NCBI RefSeq assembly: GCF_036170895.1 | Contig: NZ_CP108036.1 | Location: forward strand, 806,001 to 870,000 | Source of the DNA: Streptomyces erythrochromogenes | GTDB lineage: Bacteria > Actinomycetota > Actinomycetes > Streptomycetales > Streptomycetaceae | DNA length: 64,000 nt | Reading direction: 5' to 3' | Shown here: piece by piece, positions 1-8,133 of the stretch | Position numbering within the stretch: position 1 is the stretch's first letter | Layout of the letters: each line of letters opens with the position of its first letter | Program-made: the position numbers and the translations under genes | The notes under the pieces: model-generated | The model's database searches: none | The model's input: only the letters and a program-made list of their open reading frames with translations | Told to the model about the DNA's origin: nothing

Positions 1-99
1 GGTCGACTGACGCACAACACCTGGGGTGAAACAGGCATAAGTACGCATAACCGTGGTAGACGCCCTGCATACCGGTTCGACAGGAACCAGGAGGTAGTC
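1..99. other. Intergenic leader of the first gene
   Basis: This is non-coding sequence ahead of the small membrane protein. A near-repeat of GCATAA spaced by ten bases occurs around 35-50, and a good ribosome binding site (CAGGAGG) lies just before the ATG. I see no convincing promoter hexamers. The preceding gene lies outside the window. Confidence 0.4.
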
Positions 100-255
100 A
101 TGATCGTTCTGGGCGTCATCCTGCTGATCGTCGGCTTCATCACGGGGATATCCATCCTGTGGACGATCGGCCTGATCCTCGTCATCATCGGCCTGGTGCT
201 GTGGGTGCTGGGCGCTGTCGGGCACTCCGTGGGAGGCCGCAAGCACTACTACTGA
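100..255 (+). CDS. Small hydrophobic membrane protein (DUF6131-like)
   Basis: This 51-residue protein is almost entirely hydrophobic. One long or two short membrane helices fill residues 2-43, followed by a short polar tail ending GGRKHYY. The ATG is preceded by a strong AGGAGG site seven bases upstream. Proteins of this size and composition, named DUF6131 family, are widespread in Streptomyces and have no assigned function. The family name rests on recognition of the short Val/Ile/Leu/Gly-rich pattern. That it is a real gene is supported by the ribosome site and the clean hydrophobic reading frame. Confidence 0.75.
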   Translation: MIVLGVILLIVGFITGISILWTIGLILVIIGLVLWVLGAVGHSVGGRKHYY

Positions 256-278
256 CGCCTACCCTCCTGGCACGGCGC

Positions 279-665
279 TCAGGGGCGGTAGCGCAGTGGG
301 TGGTCCTCCGGGACCTCCACGACGGCGATCCGCACACCGTCGGGGTCGGCGATCCACATCTCGATCAGTCCCCACGGTTCGCGCACCGGAGGCCGCAGCA
401 CTTCGGCGCCGCGGCTGTGCAGCTCCTCGTACGCCGACTGCACGTCGGCGACTTGGAGCCACAGTCGCAGGCCCGGCCCGGGCGGCGCGTCGGCCCGCCC
501 CGACACTTCGAGGAAGCCGCCGCCGAGGAAGTACACCGTGCCGCGGTCCGGTCCCGTACCGAACTCGCGGTACACGGCGAGGCCGAGGGTCCCGCCGTAG
601 AACGCGCGCGAGCGCTCGGGGTCCGTGGGTCGCAGCAGGATCCTGCTGCCCAGTACGTGCACCAT
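279..665 (-). CDS. VOC-superfamily (glyoxalase/bleomycin-resistance-like) protein
   Basis: The protein has about 128 residues and a single vicinal-oxygen-chelate fold. It opens with a strand reading LGSRILLRPTD and the helix containing RSRAFYGGTLG. It ends with the typical WIADPDGVRIAVVEVPE strand, which supplies a metal-ligand glutamate in this superfamily. Substrate cannot be read from the sequence; actinobacterial members range from antibiotic-binding proteins to lyases and dioxygenases. The chosen ATG follows an AGGTGGGGG site. Two further GTG starts, each with its own copy of this site, lie upstream in a 21-bp tandem repeat, so the N-terminus could be 7 or 14 residues longer. It is convergent with the first gene. 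Confidence 0.85.
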   Translation of the reverse strand: MVHVLGSRILLRPTDPERSRAFYGGTLGLAVYREFGTGPDRGTVYFLGGGFLEVSGRADAPPGPGLRLWLQVADVQSAYEELHSRGAEVLRPPVREPWGLIEMWIADPDGVRIAVVEVPEDHPLRYRP

Positions 666-707
666 GCCCCCACCTTCGCGCACCACGCCCCCACCTTCGC
701 GCACCAC
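666..707 (-). repeat. 21-bp tandem repeat carrying duplicated ribosome site and start codon
   Basis: Two exact 21-bp units (666-686 and 687-707) and a third partial unit precede the VOC gene. Read on the minus strand, each unit contains GAAGGTGGGGGC followed by GTG or ATG, so ribosome site and start codon are duplicated in frame. Loss or gain of a unit would change the N-terminus by seven residues (VVREGGG) without shifting the frame. Confidence 0.8.
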
Positions 708-717
708 GCCACCTTCG

Positions 718-1938
718 TCACCCCGGCTGCTTCGCACCGCCGCGCCTGCGGGACCACGTCCGCAGCCGGCGGCGCAGGCCGGCGGTGTGCCGGGTGCGGG
801 TGCTCTGGTCGAGTTCCTCCAGCAGGCGCTGCGAACGCTTCTCCACCCCCAGCTCGTCGAGGACCCGGTCGATCTCGGTGAGCAGCGCGCCCCGCAACTG
901 CCAGTGCTCGGGGTCCTCGCGGGCGGAGGCCAGCAGCAGGTCCGCGAGCCGGTCGCGGTGGACGCGGGCCACGGCCAGCTCCCCGGTCAGGCGGGCCTCG
1001 GCCTCTTCGGCGTTGGCGCTCACCTGGGCGGTGATCAGCTGGGCGAAGCTCTCCACGGCGACCGCGGTGTGCCGCAGCACCTCGCGCAGCGCGGCGGCGG
1101 TCTCGGGTTCGAAGAGCGGGCCGTCCGGGCGGGCCTTGGCCAGGTCGGTGAGGGTCCGGCTGGCCACACGGAGCACCACCGCGCAGATCTCCAGCGTATC
1201 CAGGCCCGTGCGCAGCACCAGCCTGAAGAGCAGGCCCTCCTTGACCCGCGGATTGAGCCGGAGGCTGTCCTCGGCCTGCCTCAGCGCGGTGTCCACCTGC
1301 GCGATGTCGTTGTCGAGGCGACGTGCCTCGTGCAGCCGGGCGGCGGCCCGTTCCACCCGGCCCGGGCCCGGGAGTTCCTCGCCGAGGTGGTCGAGCAGGC
1401 GGCTCATGCGCAGGGCGAGATCGGTGATGGCTTCGCCCGCCGGGCCGATCCACAGGGGTGGCGCCAGGAGGAGGTTGACCAGCAGCCCGACCACCGCTCC
1501 GATGACGGTTTCCAGCACCCGGTCCCAGGCGGTGTCGGCCACCTGGGTGACGCCGAGGACGAGCATCGCGCTGATCGCGACCTCGGGCACGAACTCGTCC
1601 ACGCGCACCAGGTGGCCCACCACCAGGGAGGCCAGGATCAGCAGGCCGAGGCTCCACCAGGTGAGGCCGACCAGCGCGCTGAAACCGATGGCGATCAGGA
1701 CGCCGACGACCACCGAGTTCACCCGGCGGATGCTGGTGGTCAACGTGGAGTAGAGCGTGACCTGGACGACGAGCAGGGCCGTCAGCGGGGCGGTCAGCGG
1801 GTTCGGCTCGCTGCTCAGGCGGAGCGCGACGACGTAGCTGATCACGGCCGCGGCGGTGGAGCGCAGGGCCTGGACGGCGACCGGCTCGCGGCGGCGCCGT
1901 GCGACACGGGTGGCGATGCTGCTGATCGTTTCCGGCAT
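718..1938 (-). CDS. FUSC/ArAE-family inner-membrane protein (putative aromatic acid exporter)
   Basis: The protein has 406 residues. Its first 170 residues contain about six hydrophobic segments, including VISYVVALRLS, LTALLVVQVTLYS and VVVGVLIAIGFSALVGLTWW. About 230 mostly helical, charged residues follow and are predicted to be cytoplasmic. This matches the half-size FUSC or aromatic-acid-exporter layout. Members of the superfamily are proposed to export aromatic acids or other toxic organic acids, but no substrate can be inferred here. The gene stands alone on the minus strand, upstream of the VOC gene in the same direction with a 50-bp gap, so co-transcription is possible. Confidence 0.8.
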   Translation of the reverse strand: MPETISSIATRVARRRREPVAVQALRSTAAAVISYVVALRLSSEPNPLTAPLTALLVVQVTLYSTLTTSIRRVNSVVVGVLIAIGFSALVGLTWWSLGLLILASLVVGHLVRVDEFVPEVAISAMLVLGVTQVADTAWDRVLETVIGAVVGLLVNLLLAPPLWIGPAGEAITDLALRMSRLLDHLGEELPGPGRVERAAARLHEARRLDNDIAQVDTALRQAEDSLRLNPRVKEGLLFRLVLRTGLDTLEICAVVLRVASRTLTDLAKARPDGPLFEPETAAALREVLRHTAVAVESFAQLITAQVSANAEEAEARLTGELAVARVHRDRLADLLLASAREDPEHWQLRGALLTEIDRVLDELGVEKRSQRLLEELDQSTRTRHTAGLRRRLRTWSRRRGGAKQPG

Positions 1939-2099
1939 GACTGCGCATCTTCCCAGGCCGCGCCGGATGACGCGCGCCGGAACGTACGAGTCCGGTCGTG
2001 TCGTATCGGGTCGTGTCGTCCCGTGTCGCCGGTGCCCTGCGGGGTAGGTGGAGGACGTCCGAAGTCCGCGTCGATCGGATCCGCGAGGGAGCGTCAGCC

Positions 2100-2285
2100 A
2101 TGAAGGGTACGGAGGACAGGCGTCAGCAGCCGGCCGGGGGCCGTGGGGAACACGCGCAGGAACACCCAGGTCCGGACCCGGTGCACCCCGAGGCCAGCAA
2201 GCCGGTCGCCGGCAAGACCCCGGAGGAGCTGCGGAGGCGGCAGGAGAGCAAGATGTCCCGCCCGCGCGACGAGGACGCCGACTGA
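2100..2285 (+). CDS. Small charged, probably disordered protein
   Basis: This predicted protein has 61 residues rich in Glu, Asp, Arg, Gln and Pro, with no hydrophobic core. The sequence around KPVAGKTPEELRRRQESK may form one amphipathic helix. The ATG follows GAGGGA at good spacing. The frame keeps high third-position GC to its stop, which argues for a real gene. I do not recognise a family; short charged proteins of this type are common in Streptomyces and are often stress- or sporulation-associated. A possible terminator hairpin follows. Confidence 0.6.
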   Translation: MKGTEDRRQQPAGGRGEHAQEHPGPDPVHPEASKPVAGKTPEELRRRQESKMSRPRDEDAD

Positions 2286-2319
2286 CGGCGCCCCCTGACG
2301 GACGGCGTCCTCGGACGGG

Positions 2320-2360
2320 CGAAGGCCCGCCGGGCGGGTCACGCCTCCCAAGGGCCTTCG
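2320..2360. terminator. Possible bidirectional terminator hairpin
   Basis: Nine-base inverted arms CGAAGGCCC (2320-2328) and GGGCCTTCG (2352-2360) are separated by a GC-rich loop. The hairpin lies between two convergent genes, and its right arm falls inside the last codons of the minus-strand gene. There is no strong T-tract, as is usual in Streptomyces. Confidence 0.4.
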
Positions 2361-2713
2361 TCGTAGGTGCCGGCCTCGACCTCCAGGGCGAGTTCCTGGA
2401 GGACCTCGATCGAGGAGACGTCCGTCCGCCCGCCGTCGTGCGCGATCGCGAGGCTGGTGAACGCCAGGCTGAATCCGGAGACCATCGTGTGCAGGGCCGG
2501 GCCGAGCGCCTCGGCCACCAGGGTCGCCACCTGCTGCGGCGACGCGTCGGCGGGCACGCTGATCGACGGCAGCATCTCGTTCAGGAGCTGTGTGGCCACC
2601 CCGGCCGTCTCGGCCGGGCCTTCGGCGTCCTCCCCGGCCTCGGCGGCCCGGCGGATGTCCTGGGCCTCGGTGAGGATGCCGATCACTCGCCTGAGTACGT
2701 CTGCGCGTTCCAT
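2339..2713 (-). CDS. Hypothetical protein, helical, about 124 residues
   Basis: The protein is predominantly helical and mildly acidic, with an N-terminal segment MERADVLRRVIGILTEAQDIRRAAE and a C-terminal DEGPWEA tail. I chose the ATG because an upstream in-frame start would add an atypical Arg-rich run with low coding quality. There is no recognisable catalytic motif, signal peptide or membrane segment. It is convergent with the small disordered protein and divergent from the SixA-like gene. The helical make-up could suit a scaffold or binding role, but no function can be assigned. Confidence 0.7.
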   Translation of the reverse strand: MERADVLRRVIGILTEAQDIRRAAEAGEDAEGPAETAGVATQLLNEMLPSISVPADASPQQVATLVAEALGPALHTMVSGFSLAFTSLAIAHDGGRTDVSSIEVLQELALEVEAGTYDEGPWEA

Positions 2714-2829
2714 CCTGCGGAGCCTAGTGCGGGTGAGGGTGCGCGCGTACCGGACCGACCGCACCATGACCGTGTAGCCGTACGCGGATCCGCACGCGTT
2801 GACGCGGACCAGCCGGAAGGGAGAGCGCC

Positions 2830-3366
2830 ATGTCCTCGGACCCCGCGCCGCAGACGACCGGGAGTCGGCTGCTGCTGGTACGGCACGCCAAGGCGGTGCC
2901 GAAGGGCGACCCCGCCGAGGACTTCGAGCGCGCCCTGGGCGAGCGCGGCAGGGCCGACGCGCCCCAAACGGGCCGCTGGCTGGCGGAGAACGGCTACAAA
3001 CCGGACCTGGCGCTGTGCTCGCCCTCGCGCAGGACGCGCCAGACCTGGCAGCTGCTGGTCCCGGCCCTGGCGGACCCCCCGGACGCCGTCTACGACGAGA
3101 GGCTCTACGACGCGGCGCCGAACACGCTGGTCACCGTACTGGCGGAGCGCGGAGCGGGATTGGGCTGTCTGGTGCTGGTCGGCCACAACACCGGCATCCA
3201 CGAGCTGGCCACGGCCCTGTGCGGGAGCGGCCCGCAGGAGCTCCTGGAGCAGCTGCGGGACGGGTTCCCGACGTCCGGCGTCGTGGTGGTGGACCTGCCG
3301 GGCGGCTGGGAGGACTTGGCCCCCGGCAGGGGGCGGCTGACCGCCCTGTGGGCGCCGGCTCACTGA
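2830..3366 (+). CDS. Histidine phosphatase-superfamily protein (SixA-like)
   Basis: The protein has 178 residues. The superfamily signature LVRHAKA gives the phosphohistidine-forming His19 next to Arg18, and the second active-site histidine lies in LVGHNTGIHE (about His119). CSPSRRTRQTW provides the usual conserved arginines. Length and motif order match SixA-type phosphohistidine phosphatases, which remove phosphate from His-containing phosphotransfer proteins. In actinobacteria the substrate is usually unknown and small-molecule phosphatase activity is also possible. The ATG follows GGAAGGGAGAG. The gene is transcribed alone, followed by a ribbon-helix-helix gene 100 bp downstream. Confidence 0.88.
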   Translation: MSSDPAPQTTGSRLLLVRHAKAVPKGDPAEDFERALGERGRADAPQTGRWLAENGYKPDLALCSPSRRTRQTWQLLVPALADPPDAVYDERLYDAAPNTLVTVLAERGAGLGCLVLVGHNTGIHELATALCGSGPQELLEQLRDGFPTSGVVVVDLPGGWEDLAPGRGRLTALWAPAH

Positions 3367-3466
3367 CGCAGCCTCACCGGCGCACCGAAACTGCGCATAA
3401 TTGGTGCGCATCAGCGCGGTGTTGATGCAACCATGGTGTCCTTCTGCCCTACAGGAAGGACTCACC

Positions 3467-3694
3467 ATGGATCAGCTCCCCCCTCACCCCGACACCGAGC
3501 GCTACTCCGTGACCCTGTGCCCCCCTGCGGTCACGGTCGTCTCGGAGTTGACGGCCGCGACCGGCGTCAGCAAGTCCGACGTGATCAACCGGGCCGTGCT
3601 CCTGCTCGGGTTCATCGAGCGCGAACGCGCCAAGGGGAACGACCTGATGATCCGCGACACCGAGGGCGCCCTGGAGCGCATCCACATCATCTGA
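3467..3694 (+). CDS. Ribbon-helix-helix-type small DNA-binding protein
   Basis: The 75-residue protein contains a short beta strand (YSVTLCPPAVTVVSEL) followed by two helices. The pattern TGVSKSDVINRAVLLLGFIE is typical of Arc/CopG ribbon-helix-helix proteins, which bind DNA as dimers through the N-terminal strand. The ATG was chosen over an upstream start because AGGAAGGA lies eight bases before it. No toxin partner gene is adjacent, so an antitoxin role is unlikely; a standalone regulator is more plausible. Targets cannot be inferred. Confidence 0.78.
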   Translation: MDQLPPHPDTERYSVTLCPPAVTVVSELTAATGVSKSDVINRAVLLLGFIERERAKGNDLMIRDTEGALERIHII

Positions 3695-3726
3695 CCCCGG
3701 TCGTCTCCGGTACCGCGGCCGCGCGC

Positions 3727-4185
3727 TCAGACGTCCATGTCCTCGGCGGGCGGCAGCTCCTCGACGACGTGGACCGCGGCCTCCTCGGCCGATGCCGCGC
3801 CGCCGTCGATCCCGACGTCACGGGCCAGTACGGAGATGTGGCGCTGCGGAGCCGAGTCGTCCACCGCGGCCAGACGCCCTGCCCGGTCCGGTCCGACCAG
3901 CATGGGGTCGCCGGACTCGTCCGCGGCCTCGTCCTGGTCGGACACCTCCGGCTGCTCGCGCGCCAGGCGCTGCTCCAGGGTCTCCCCCGTGCGCGCCTCG
4001 GCGGCGGTCGTGCCCCTGTCGTCGACGGCCAGGGGTCGGTCGAGCGGTACGTACGCGGTGTCGAGGGTGTCGTCGAGGCCCGGCTCGTCGAGGGTGTTCT
4101 CCAGGTCGGGTTGCGCCTCGGCGGACTCGTCGCTCTCCTGCGGCTGGTAGACGTCGTCGCCGTAGGCTTCGTCGGCGCTGCTCAT
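3727..4185 (-). CDS. DUF5709-like acidic protein
   Basis: This 152-residue, strongly acidic protein is rich in Asp, Glu and Ala. It contains blocks such as GDDVYQPQESDES, TLEQRLAREQPEV and DEAADESGDPMLVGPDRAGRL, which I recognise from the Streptomyces family DUF5709. No enzyme motif, signal peptide or membrane segment is visible, and it is probably largely disordered. The ATG has a GGAGAA site. It is transcribed in the same direction as the STAS gene upstream (65-bp gap), so a stress-response operon is possible. Function is unknown. Confidence 0.82.
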   Translation of the reverse strand: MSSADEAYGDDVYQPQESDESAEAQPDLENTLDEPGLDDTLDTAYVPLDRPLAVDDRGTTAAEARTGETLEQRLAREQPEVSDQDEAADESGDPMLVGPDRAGRLAAVDDSAPQRHISVLARDVGIDGGAASAEEAAVHVVEELPPAEDMDV

Positions 4186-4249
4186 CGGGTTCTCCGATCG
4201 GTCGGGGTCGGCGTGCCGCCGGCAGGGGGCGCACCGGTCCCCGGTGCGC

Positions 4250-4600
4250 TCAGCCGGGCACGGTGGCGTCCAGGGGGAAGGAGCCGCTCGAACCGGTGAG
4301 TTCGAGCAGCCGCAGCAGCTGGTGGCTGGGCGTCGCCAGGCGCAGGACGTGTCCGGTCTGGACGGCCTGCCGCCGTGCGTCCACCAGCGCGTTGAGTCCC
4401 GCGGAGTCGCAGAAGGAGGAATTCCGCAGGTCGACGGTGATCTCGGCGCCTTCGGGCGCCTGGGCCAGGGCCGCGGCGAGTGTCTCCCGCAGCTCGCCCA
4501 CGTGGTCCAGATCCATGTCGCCGCTCACCCGCACCACGTAGGGCTCGCGGTGCTCGGTGCCGGCGGCGGCTTCCGGTACGGACGCGTCCTCGGCAGCCAT
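4250..4600 (-). CDS. STAS-domain anti-sigma factor antagonist
   Basis: The 116-residue protein is a single STAS domain. The core ITVDLRNSSFCDSAGLNALV carries the conserved serine after Asp (CDSAG) that anti-sigma kinases phosphorylate in SpoIIAA/RsbV-type proteins. The unphosphorylated form would bind an RsbW-like kinase and free a SigB-type sigma factor. No kinase gene is adjacent; a SigB-type sigma gene lies 20 kb away and partnership is only a guess. A strong GAGGAGGTACGTC site precedes the ATG. The short N-terminal extension before the domain (EDASVPEAAAGTE) is acidic. Confidence 0.88.
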   Translation of the reverse strand: MAAEDASVPEAAAGTEHREPYVVRVSGDMDLDHVGELRETLAAALAQAPEGAEITVDLRNSSFCDSAGLNALVDARRQAVQTGHVLRLATPSHQLLRLLELTGSSGSFPLDATVPG

Positions 4601-4701
4601 GACGTACCTCCTCGCACAGGGGGCACCTGCCCGTAGCGACGTCTCTCAACCGTCCCTGCGTCCATGGGACCGCGGAGCGGCGCCGGGCGCATACTGGGCG
4701 C

Positions 4702-5604
4702 ATGGCGAGCCCGACGACGGCCGTCCGGCGGATCAGGCGGCAAGCCGGCGAGGCGGTGTTCCTGCGCGTCGCCGGTCCCGACGGAGCCCGCAACCGGGAG
4801 CGCATCCACCTGACGCCCGGGCCCCGCTGGTTCGGGCCGGACCGGCCGGTCCGGCAGGTCCACGGGGACGCGTCGATGTTCGTCGGCGGCCTGGCCGCCC
4901 TGCTGCTGCAGTCCCTGCACCCCGTTGCGATGGCCGCGGTCGCGGCGCACTCCGGGTACCGCGGCGACCCGTGGGGGCGCCTGCACCGCACCAGCACCTT
5001 CCTGGCGGTCACCACCTTCGGCACGAGCGCCGACGCGGAGGCGGCGGTGGCCCGCGTCCGGGCGGTGCACGCCCGCGTCCGGGGCCGCACGGCCGACGGC
5101 GTACCGTACCGGGCCGACGACCCGGAGCTGCTGGGCTGGGTGCACGCCGCCGAGGCGGACTGCTTCCTGCGGGCCCACCAGCTCTACGGCAGGCGCCCGT
5201 TGGATCCGGCGGGCTGCGACGCGTACCTCGCCGACACGGCGCGGGTGGCCCGGGCACTGGGCGCGGACCGGCCGCCGGAGGACGTGCGGGAACTGGCGCT
5301 GCGGATGGCGCGGTACCGGCCCGGCCTGCGGCCGACGGACGCGTCCCGGGACACGGCCCGTTTCCTGCTGACCGATCCGCCGCTGCCGGGGGCCGCCCGG
5401 CTGCCGTACGCGGTGCTCGCGGCGGCAGCCGTGGACCTGCTGCCGTCGTGGGCGAGGACGGCCGTCACGGCCGGTTCGGGTTCCGCGGCCGGCCGGGTGC
5501 CGGGCCCGGCCGCCCGTGCGGGCGGCCGGGCCGTGACCCGGGCGATCCGCTGGGCACTTCCCCCGGCTCCTGCGCGTGCGGCTCAGTACTCCTCGTCCGG
5601 GTAA
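4702..5604 (+). CDS. Oxygenase MpaB-family protein (DUF2236)
   Basis: The protein has 300 residues. The DUF2236 signature lies in VHGDASMFVGGLAALLLQS and in LHPVAMAAVAAHSGYRGDPWGRL, followed by TSTFLAVTTFGT. The family includes latex-clearing rubber oxygenases and the fungal MpaB, which bind haem or metal through conserved His and Asp residues; most bacterial members have no assigned substrate. About one third of the protein after residue 230 is Ala/Gly/Arg-rich and less conserved. The gene overlaps the convergent next gene by 22 bases at the 3' ends. It has an unremarkable upstream region and no visible operon partner. Confidence 0.85.
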   Translation: MASPTTAVRRIRRQAGEAVFLRVAGPDGARNRERIHLTPGPRWFGPDRPVRQVHGDASMFVGGLAALLLQSLHPVAMAAVAAHSGYRGDPWGRLHRTSTFLAVTTFGTSADAEAAVARVRAVHARVRGRTADGVPYRADDPELLGWVHAAEADCFLRAHQLYGRRPLDPAGCDAYLADTARVARALGADRPPEDVRELALRMARYRPGLRPTDASRDTARFLLTDPPLPGAARLPYAVLAAAAVDLLPSWARTAVTAGSGSAAGRVPGPAARAGGRAVTRAIRWALPPAPARAAQYSSSG

Positions 5605-5891
5605 CCCCAGCTGATCTCCGGCCTGGCCGCGGCGGCAACTTCGGCGACCGTCATGGCGAAGAGCCCTTCGAAGTGCGGCTGCCACCGGTGGAAGCCCGAG
5701 ATGGAGAGCGGGAAGCGGCTCTTCCCGGAGACGAGGCACGCGCCGTCCTCGCCCACGCCCACCGTGATGGCGACGTAGCCGTCTATGGACTCGTCGCGCA
5801 TCAGTTCCTCGAGGGCGCCGACGATCTCCCGGGCCTGCGGCGCGTCGGCGACCCCGGTGACGGTGAATGCAAGATCGATGTTGACTGACAT
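5583..5891 (-). CDS. Hypothetical 102-residue protein
   Basis: This compact soluble protein reads MSVNIDLAFTVTGVADAPQAR at the start and ends PEISWGYPDEEY. Alternating hydrophobic strands and a helix (AREIVGALEELMRDESIDG) suggest a small alpha/beta fold. There are no recognisable active-site residues or targeting signals. It overlaps the MpaB-like gene tail to tail, and is divergent from the next hypothetical gene, so the roughly 75 bp upstream must hold promoters for both. I do not recognise the family. Confidence 0.72.
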   Translation of the reverse strand: MSVNIDLAFTVTGVADAPQAREIVGALEELMRDESIDGYVAITVGVGEDGACLVSGKSRFPLSISGFHRWQPHFEGLFAMTVAEVAAAARPEISWGYPDEEY

Positions 5892-5967
5892 GGTGGGAGA
5901 CTAGACGGCGCCACCGACACGGAGGCCACCCACCAGCACCAGCCCCGACCGGAGAAGTGGACGATCG

Positions 5968-6366
5968 ATGACCCTCCAGGAAGGCCAGCGGGTCACGTTG
6001 GCGGAAGACCTCAGGCTGGCCGGGACGGTCGTCACAGCCAAAAGCTCCCCGGCGGGCGAGGACGCCGTCGCCGGCTCGCTCTCCCTCGCGTCGGGCACCG
6101 GTGGCATCGTCGAGCGGGTGGACGCCCCCCGGGAGCGGGAGCAGAGCCACGAGGTGCGCGAGTACGTACGGCTCAAGGCGCTCATGGACGACTTCGGCCA
6201 CCAGATGCCCCCGGCGAGCAGGCGGCAGCTGGAGGAGCAGGTGGCCTCCCTCGAAGCCGAGTGGGCCGCCCACCGGGAGCACGGGCCGCGGGTGACGGTC
6301 CGCGTCCGCCTCGACAACGGCTTCGTCCTCGACGACTCGCACGCGGACCTCTTCACCCCCGCCTGA
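5968..6366 (+). CDS. Hypothetical 132-residue protein with coiled-coil segment
   Basis: The N-terminal 55 residues are rich in short strands (GQRVTLAEDLRLAGTVV and GTGGIVERV). The middle, from SHEVREYVRLKALMDDF to RRQLEEQVASLEAEWAA, is a charged helical stretch likely to form a coiled coil. The C-terminal strand RVTVRVRLDNGFVLDDSHADLF looks like a small barrel edge. The ATG is the only plausible start, with a GGAG element 12 bases upstream. There is no catalytic motif, and the family is not recognised. Confidence 0.7.
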   Translation: MTLQEGQRVTLAEDLRLAGTVVTAKSSPAGEDAVAGSLSLASGTGGIVERVDAPREREQSHEVREYVRLKALMDDFGHQMPPASRRQLEEQVASLEAEWAAHREHGPRVTVRVRLDNGFVLDDSHADLFTPA

Positions 6367-6520
6367 CCTGCCGGTACGGGCCCCGGCCGGTCAGGGCGCG
6401 CAGCCCGGTCTGGCAGCCGTACGGGTCCCGCGTTTGACTGGAGGGAGCCGCGACGGTGCGCCCGCGGAGGAGCTCCTTCCGGCCGCCGGGACCCCGCCGG
6501 GCACACGCCGGGAGGTCCTC

Positions 6521-7954
6521 GTGAACACGCACACGCCGCCCCGTTTCGACCCCACCCGCGTCCCCCATCTCCTGGGCTCGTTCGCCCCGGTCACGGAGGA
6601 GGTCGACGTGGCCGACCTGGAGGTGACGGGCGAGCTGCCGGCCTCGCTGGACGGCCTGTACCTGCGCAACGGCCCCAATCCGCGGTTCACCCCGATCGGC
6701 TCGTACCTGTACCCCATCGACGGCGACGGCATGCTGCACGGGGTCTGGCTCTCCGGTGGCCGCGCCCGGTACCGGAACCGCTTCGTGCGCACGCCCGCGC
6801 TGGAGGCCGAGGAGAGGGCCGGGCACGCCCTGTGGGGCGGCCTCGAATCGATGATCATGCCGGATGCCGACCAGGTCGGTCCGGAGCTCGCGGGTACCTT
6901 CCGGGACCTCCCCGACATCAACGTCGTCCGGCACGGCGGCCGGATGCTGGCCCTCGCCGAGTCGGCGTGCCCGTTCCGGATCGACGCGGGCCTGGCCACC
7001 CTGGGCCGCGAGGACTGGGACGGGGCGCTGCCCGCGGGCATCACCGCCCATCCCAAGGTCGATCCGGTCACGGGCGAGATGGTCGTCTTCTGCTACGCCC
7101 TGGAGCCGCCGTACCTCACCTGGTCGGTCATCGGCCGCGACGGCGCCGTCACGCGCGGGCCCACGCCCGTCGAGGGGGTGGACGAGCCGATGATGATCCA
7201 CGACATGGCCCTGACCGGCCGCTACGCCGTCCTCGTCCTCGCCCCGGTCTTCTTCGACCTGGCGGCGGCCATGGCGGGCGGCTCGTTCCTGGCCTGGCAG
7301 CCCGAGCGCGGCACCCGCGTGGCGCTGATCCCCCGGGACGGCGGACCGCTGCGCTGGGCGACCGACGAGGCGTTCTGGATGTGGCACACGGTGAACGCCT
7401 ACGACGACGGCCCCGGCGCGGACGCCCCGGTGGTCCTCGACTACGTGGAGTGGAGCAGGCTCACCGTCGGCCCGGCCTCCGGGACGGAGACCGAGCCCGT
7501 CAGCAGCGGTCTGACGCGGGCGCGCATCGACCCGGCCGCCGGCCGGATGGCCCGCACCCGGCTGGACGACTCCCGGGTGGAGTTCCCCCGCGTCGACGAC
7601 CGGCTCATCGGACGGCGCCACCGGTACGCCGCGCTGGCCACCGGGACCGGACGTGCGGACCTGCTCCCGGGCGAGTACGACGCCGTGCGCTGGTACGACA
7701 CCGAGACCGGAGACTCCCGTGTCTGGCAGGCGGGGAACCTCTCGGTCGGCGAGCCGGTCTTCGCCCCCGAGCCAGGGCGGGACTCCGACGGCCACGGCCA
7801 CTGGCTGACCTTCGCCACCGACCGCACCGACGGGGCGAGCTGGTTCCTGGTCATCCCCGCCGAGGACCCCGCGGCGGGGCCGGTGGCCCGCGCCCGGATC
7901 CCCGTCCGGGTCCCGCTCGGCCTGCACGGCTGCTGGCTGCCCACCGAGGCCTGA
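6521..7954 (+). CDS. Carotenoid oxygenase (RPE65/CCD superfamily)
   Basis: The protein has 477 residues and is predicted to be a seven-bladed propeller that cleaves conjugated double bonds of carotenoids, apocarotenoids or stilbene-like substrates with ferrous iron and O2. All four iron-ligand histidines are recognisable: ITAHPK (about 177), MIHDMA (about 227), MWHTVN (about 288) and GLHGCW (about 469). The entry motif LRNGPNPRF is also present. I chose the GTG directly after GGAGG; an upstream ATG would add 29 low-quality residues. No carotenoid biosynthesis genes are nearby, so the native substrate is unknown. A hairpin 110 bp downstream may terminate the transcript. Confidence 0.93.
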   Translation: MNTHTPPRFDPTRVPHLLGSFAPVTEEVDVADLEVTGELPASLDGLYLRNGPNPRFTPIGSYLYPIDGDGMLHGVWLSGGRARYRNRFVRTPALEAEERAGHALWGGLESMIMPDADQVGPELAGTFRDLPDINVVRHGGRMLALAESACPFRIDAGLATLGREDWDGALPAGITAHPKVDPVTGEMVVFCYALEPPYLTWSVIGRDGAVTRGPTPVEGVDEPMMIHDMALTGRYAVLVLAPVFFDLAAAMAGGSFLAWQPERGTRVALIPRDGGPLRWATDEAFWMWHTVNAYDDGPGADAPVVLDYVEWSRLTVGPASGTETEPVSSGLTRARIDPAAGRMARTRLDDSRVEFPRVDDRLIGRRHRYAALATGTGRADLLPGEYDAVRWYDTETGDSRVWQAGNLSVGEPVFAPEPGRDSDGHGHWLTFATDRTDGASWFLVIPAEDPAAGPVARARIPVRVPLGLHGCWLPTEA

Positions 7955-8066
7955 ACCCGGCCGCCTCCAGTGACGTTTCTGTGGTGAACCGGCTACGCCA
8001 TAGGGGTGAGTAAAGGCTTCATCCGCGAAAGTTCTGCTGTTCGCCAAGGAAGGATCTGCTTTAGGT

Positions 8067-8092
8067 AAAGAGCCCTGGTGACGCGGCTCTTT
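8067..8092 (+). terminator. Perfect 8-bp stem-loop between carotenoid oxygenase and lyase genes
   Basis: AAAGAGCC (8067-8074) and GGCTCTTT (8085-8092) form a perfect inverted repeat with a ten-base loop. It lies 113 bp after the carotenoid oxygenase stop and 42 bp before the next start. It could be a terminator for the first gene or a 5' untranslated-region hairpin of the second; the sequence does not decide between them. Confidence 0.45.
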
Positions 8093-8133
8093 GCCCTCCC
8101 CTGTGTCGATGCGCACCTCGGAGGAACCGAACG

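Noticed and set aside
3467..3694. Antitoxin of a toxin-antitoxin pair
   Set aside because: No RelE-, PIN- or HipA-like toxin gene adjoins the ribbon-helix-helix gene; neighbours are a phosphatase and a DUF5709 gene on the opposite strand.
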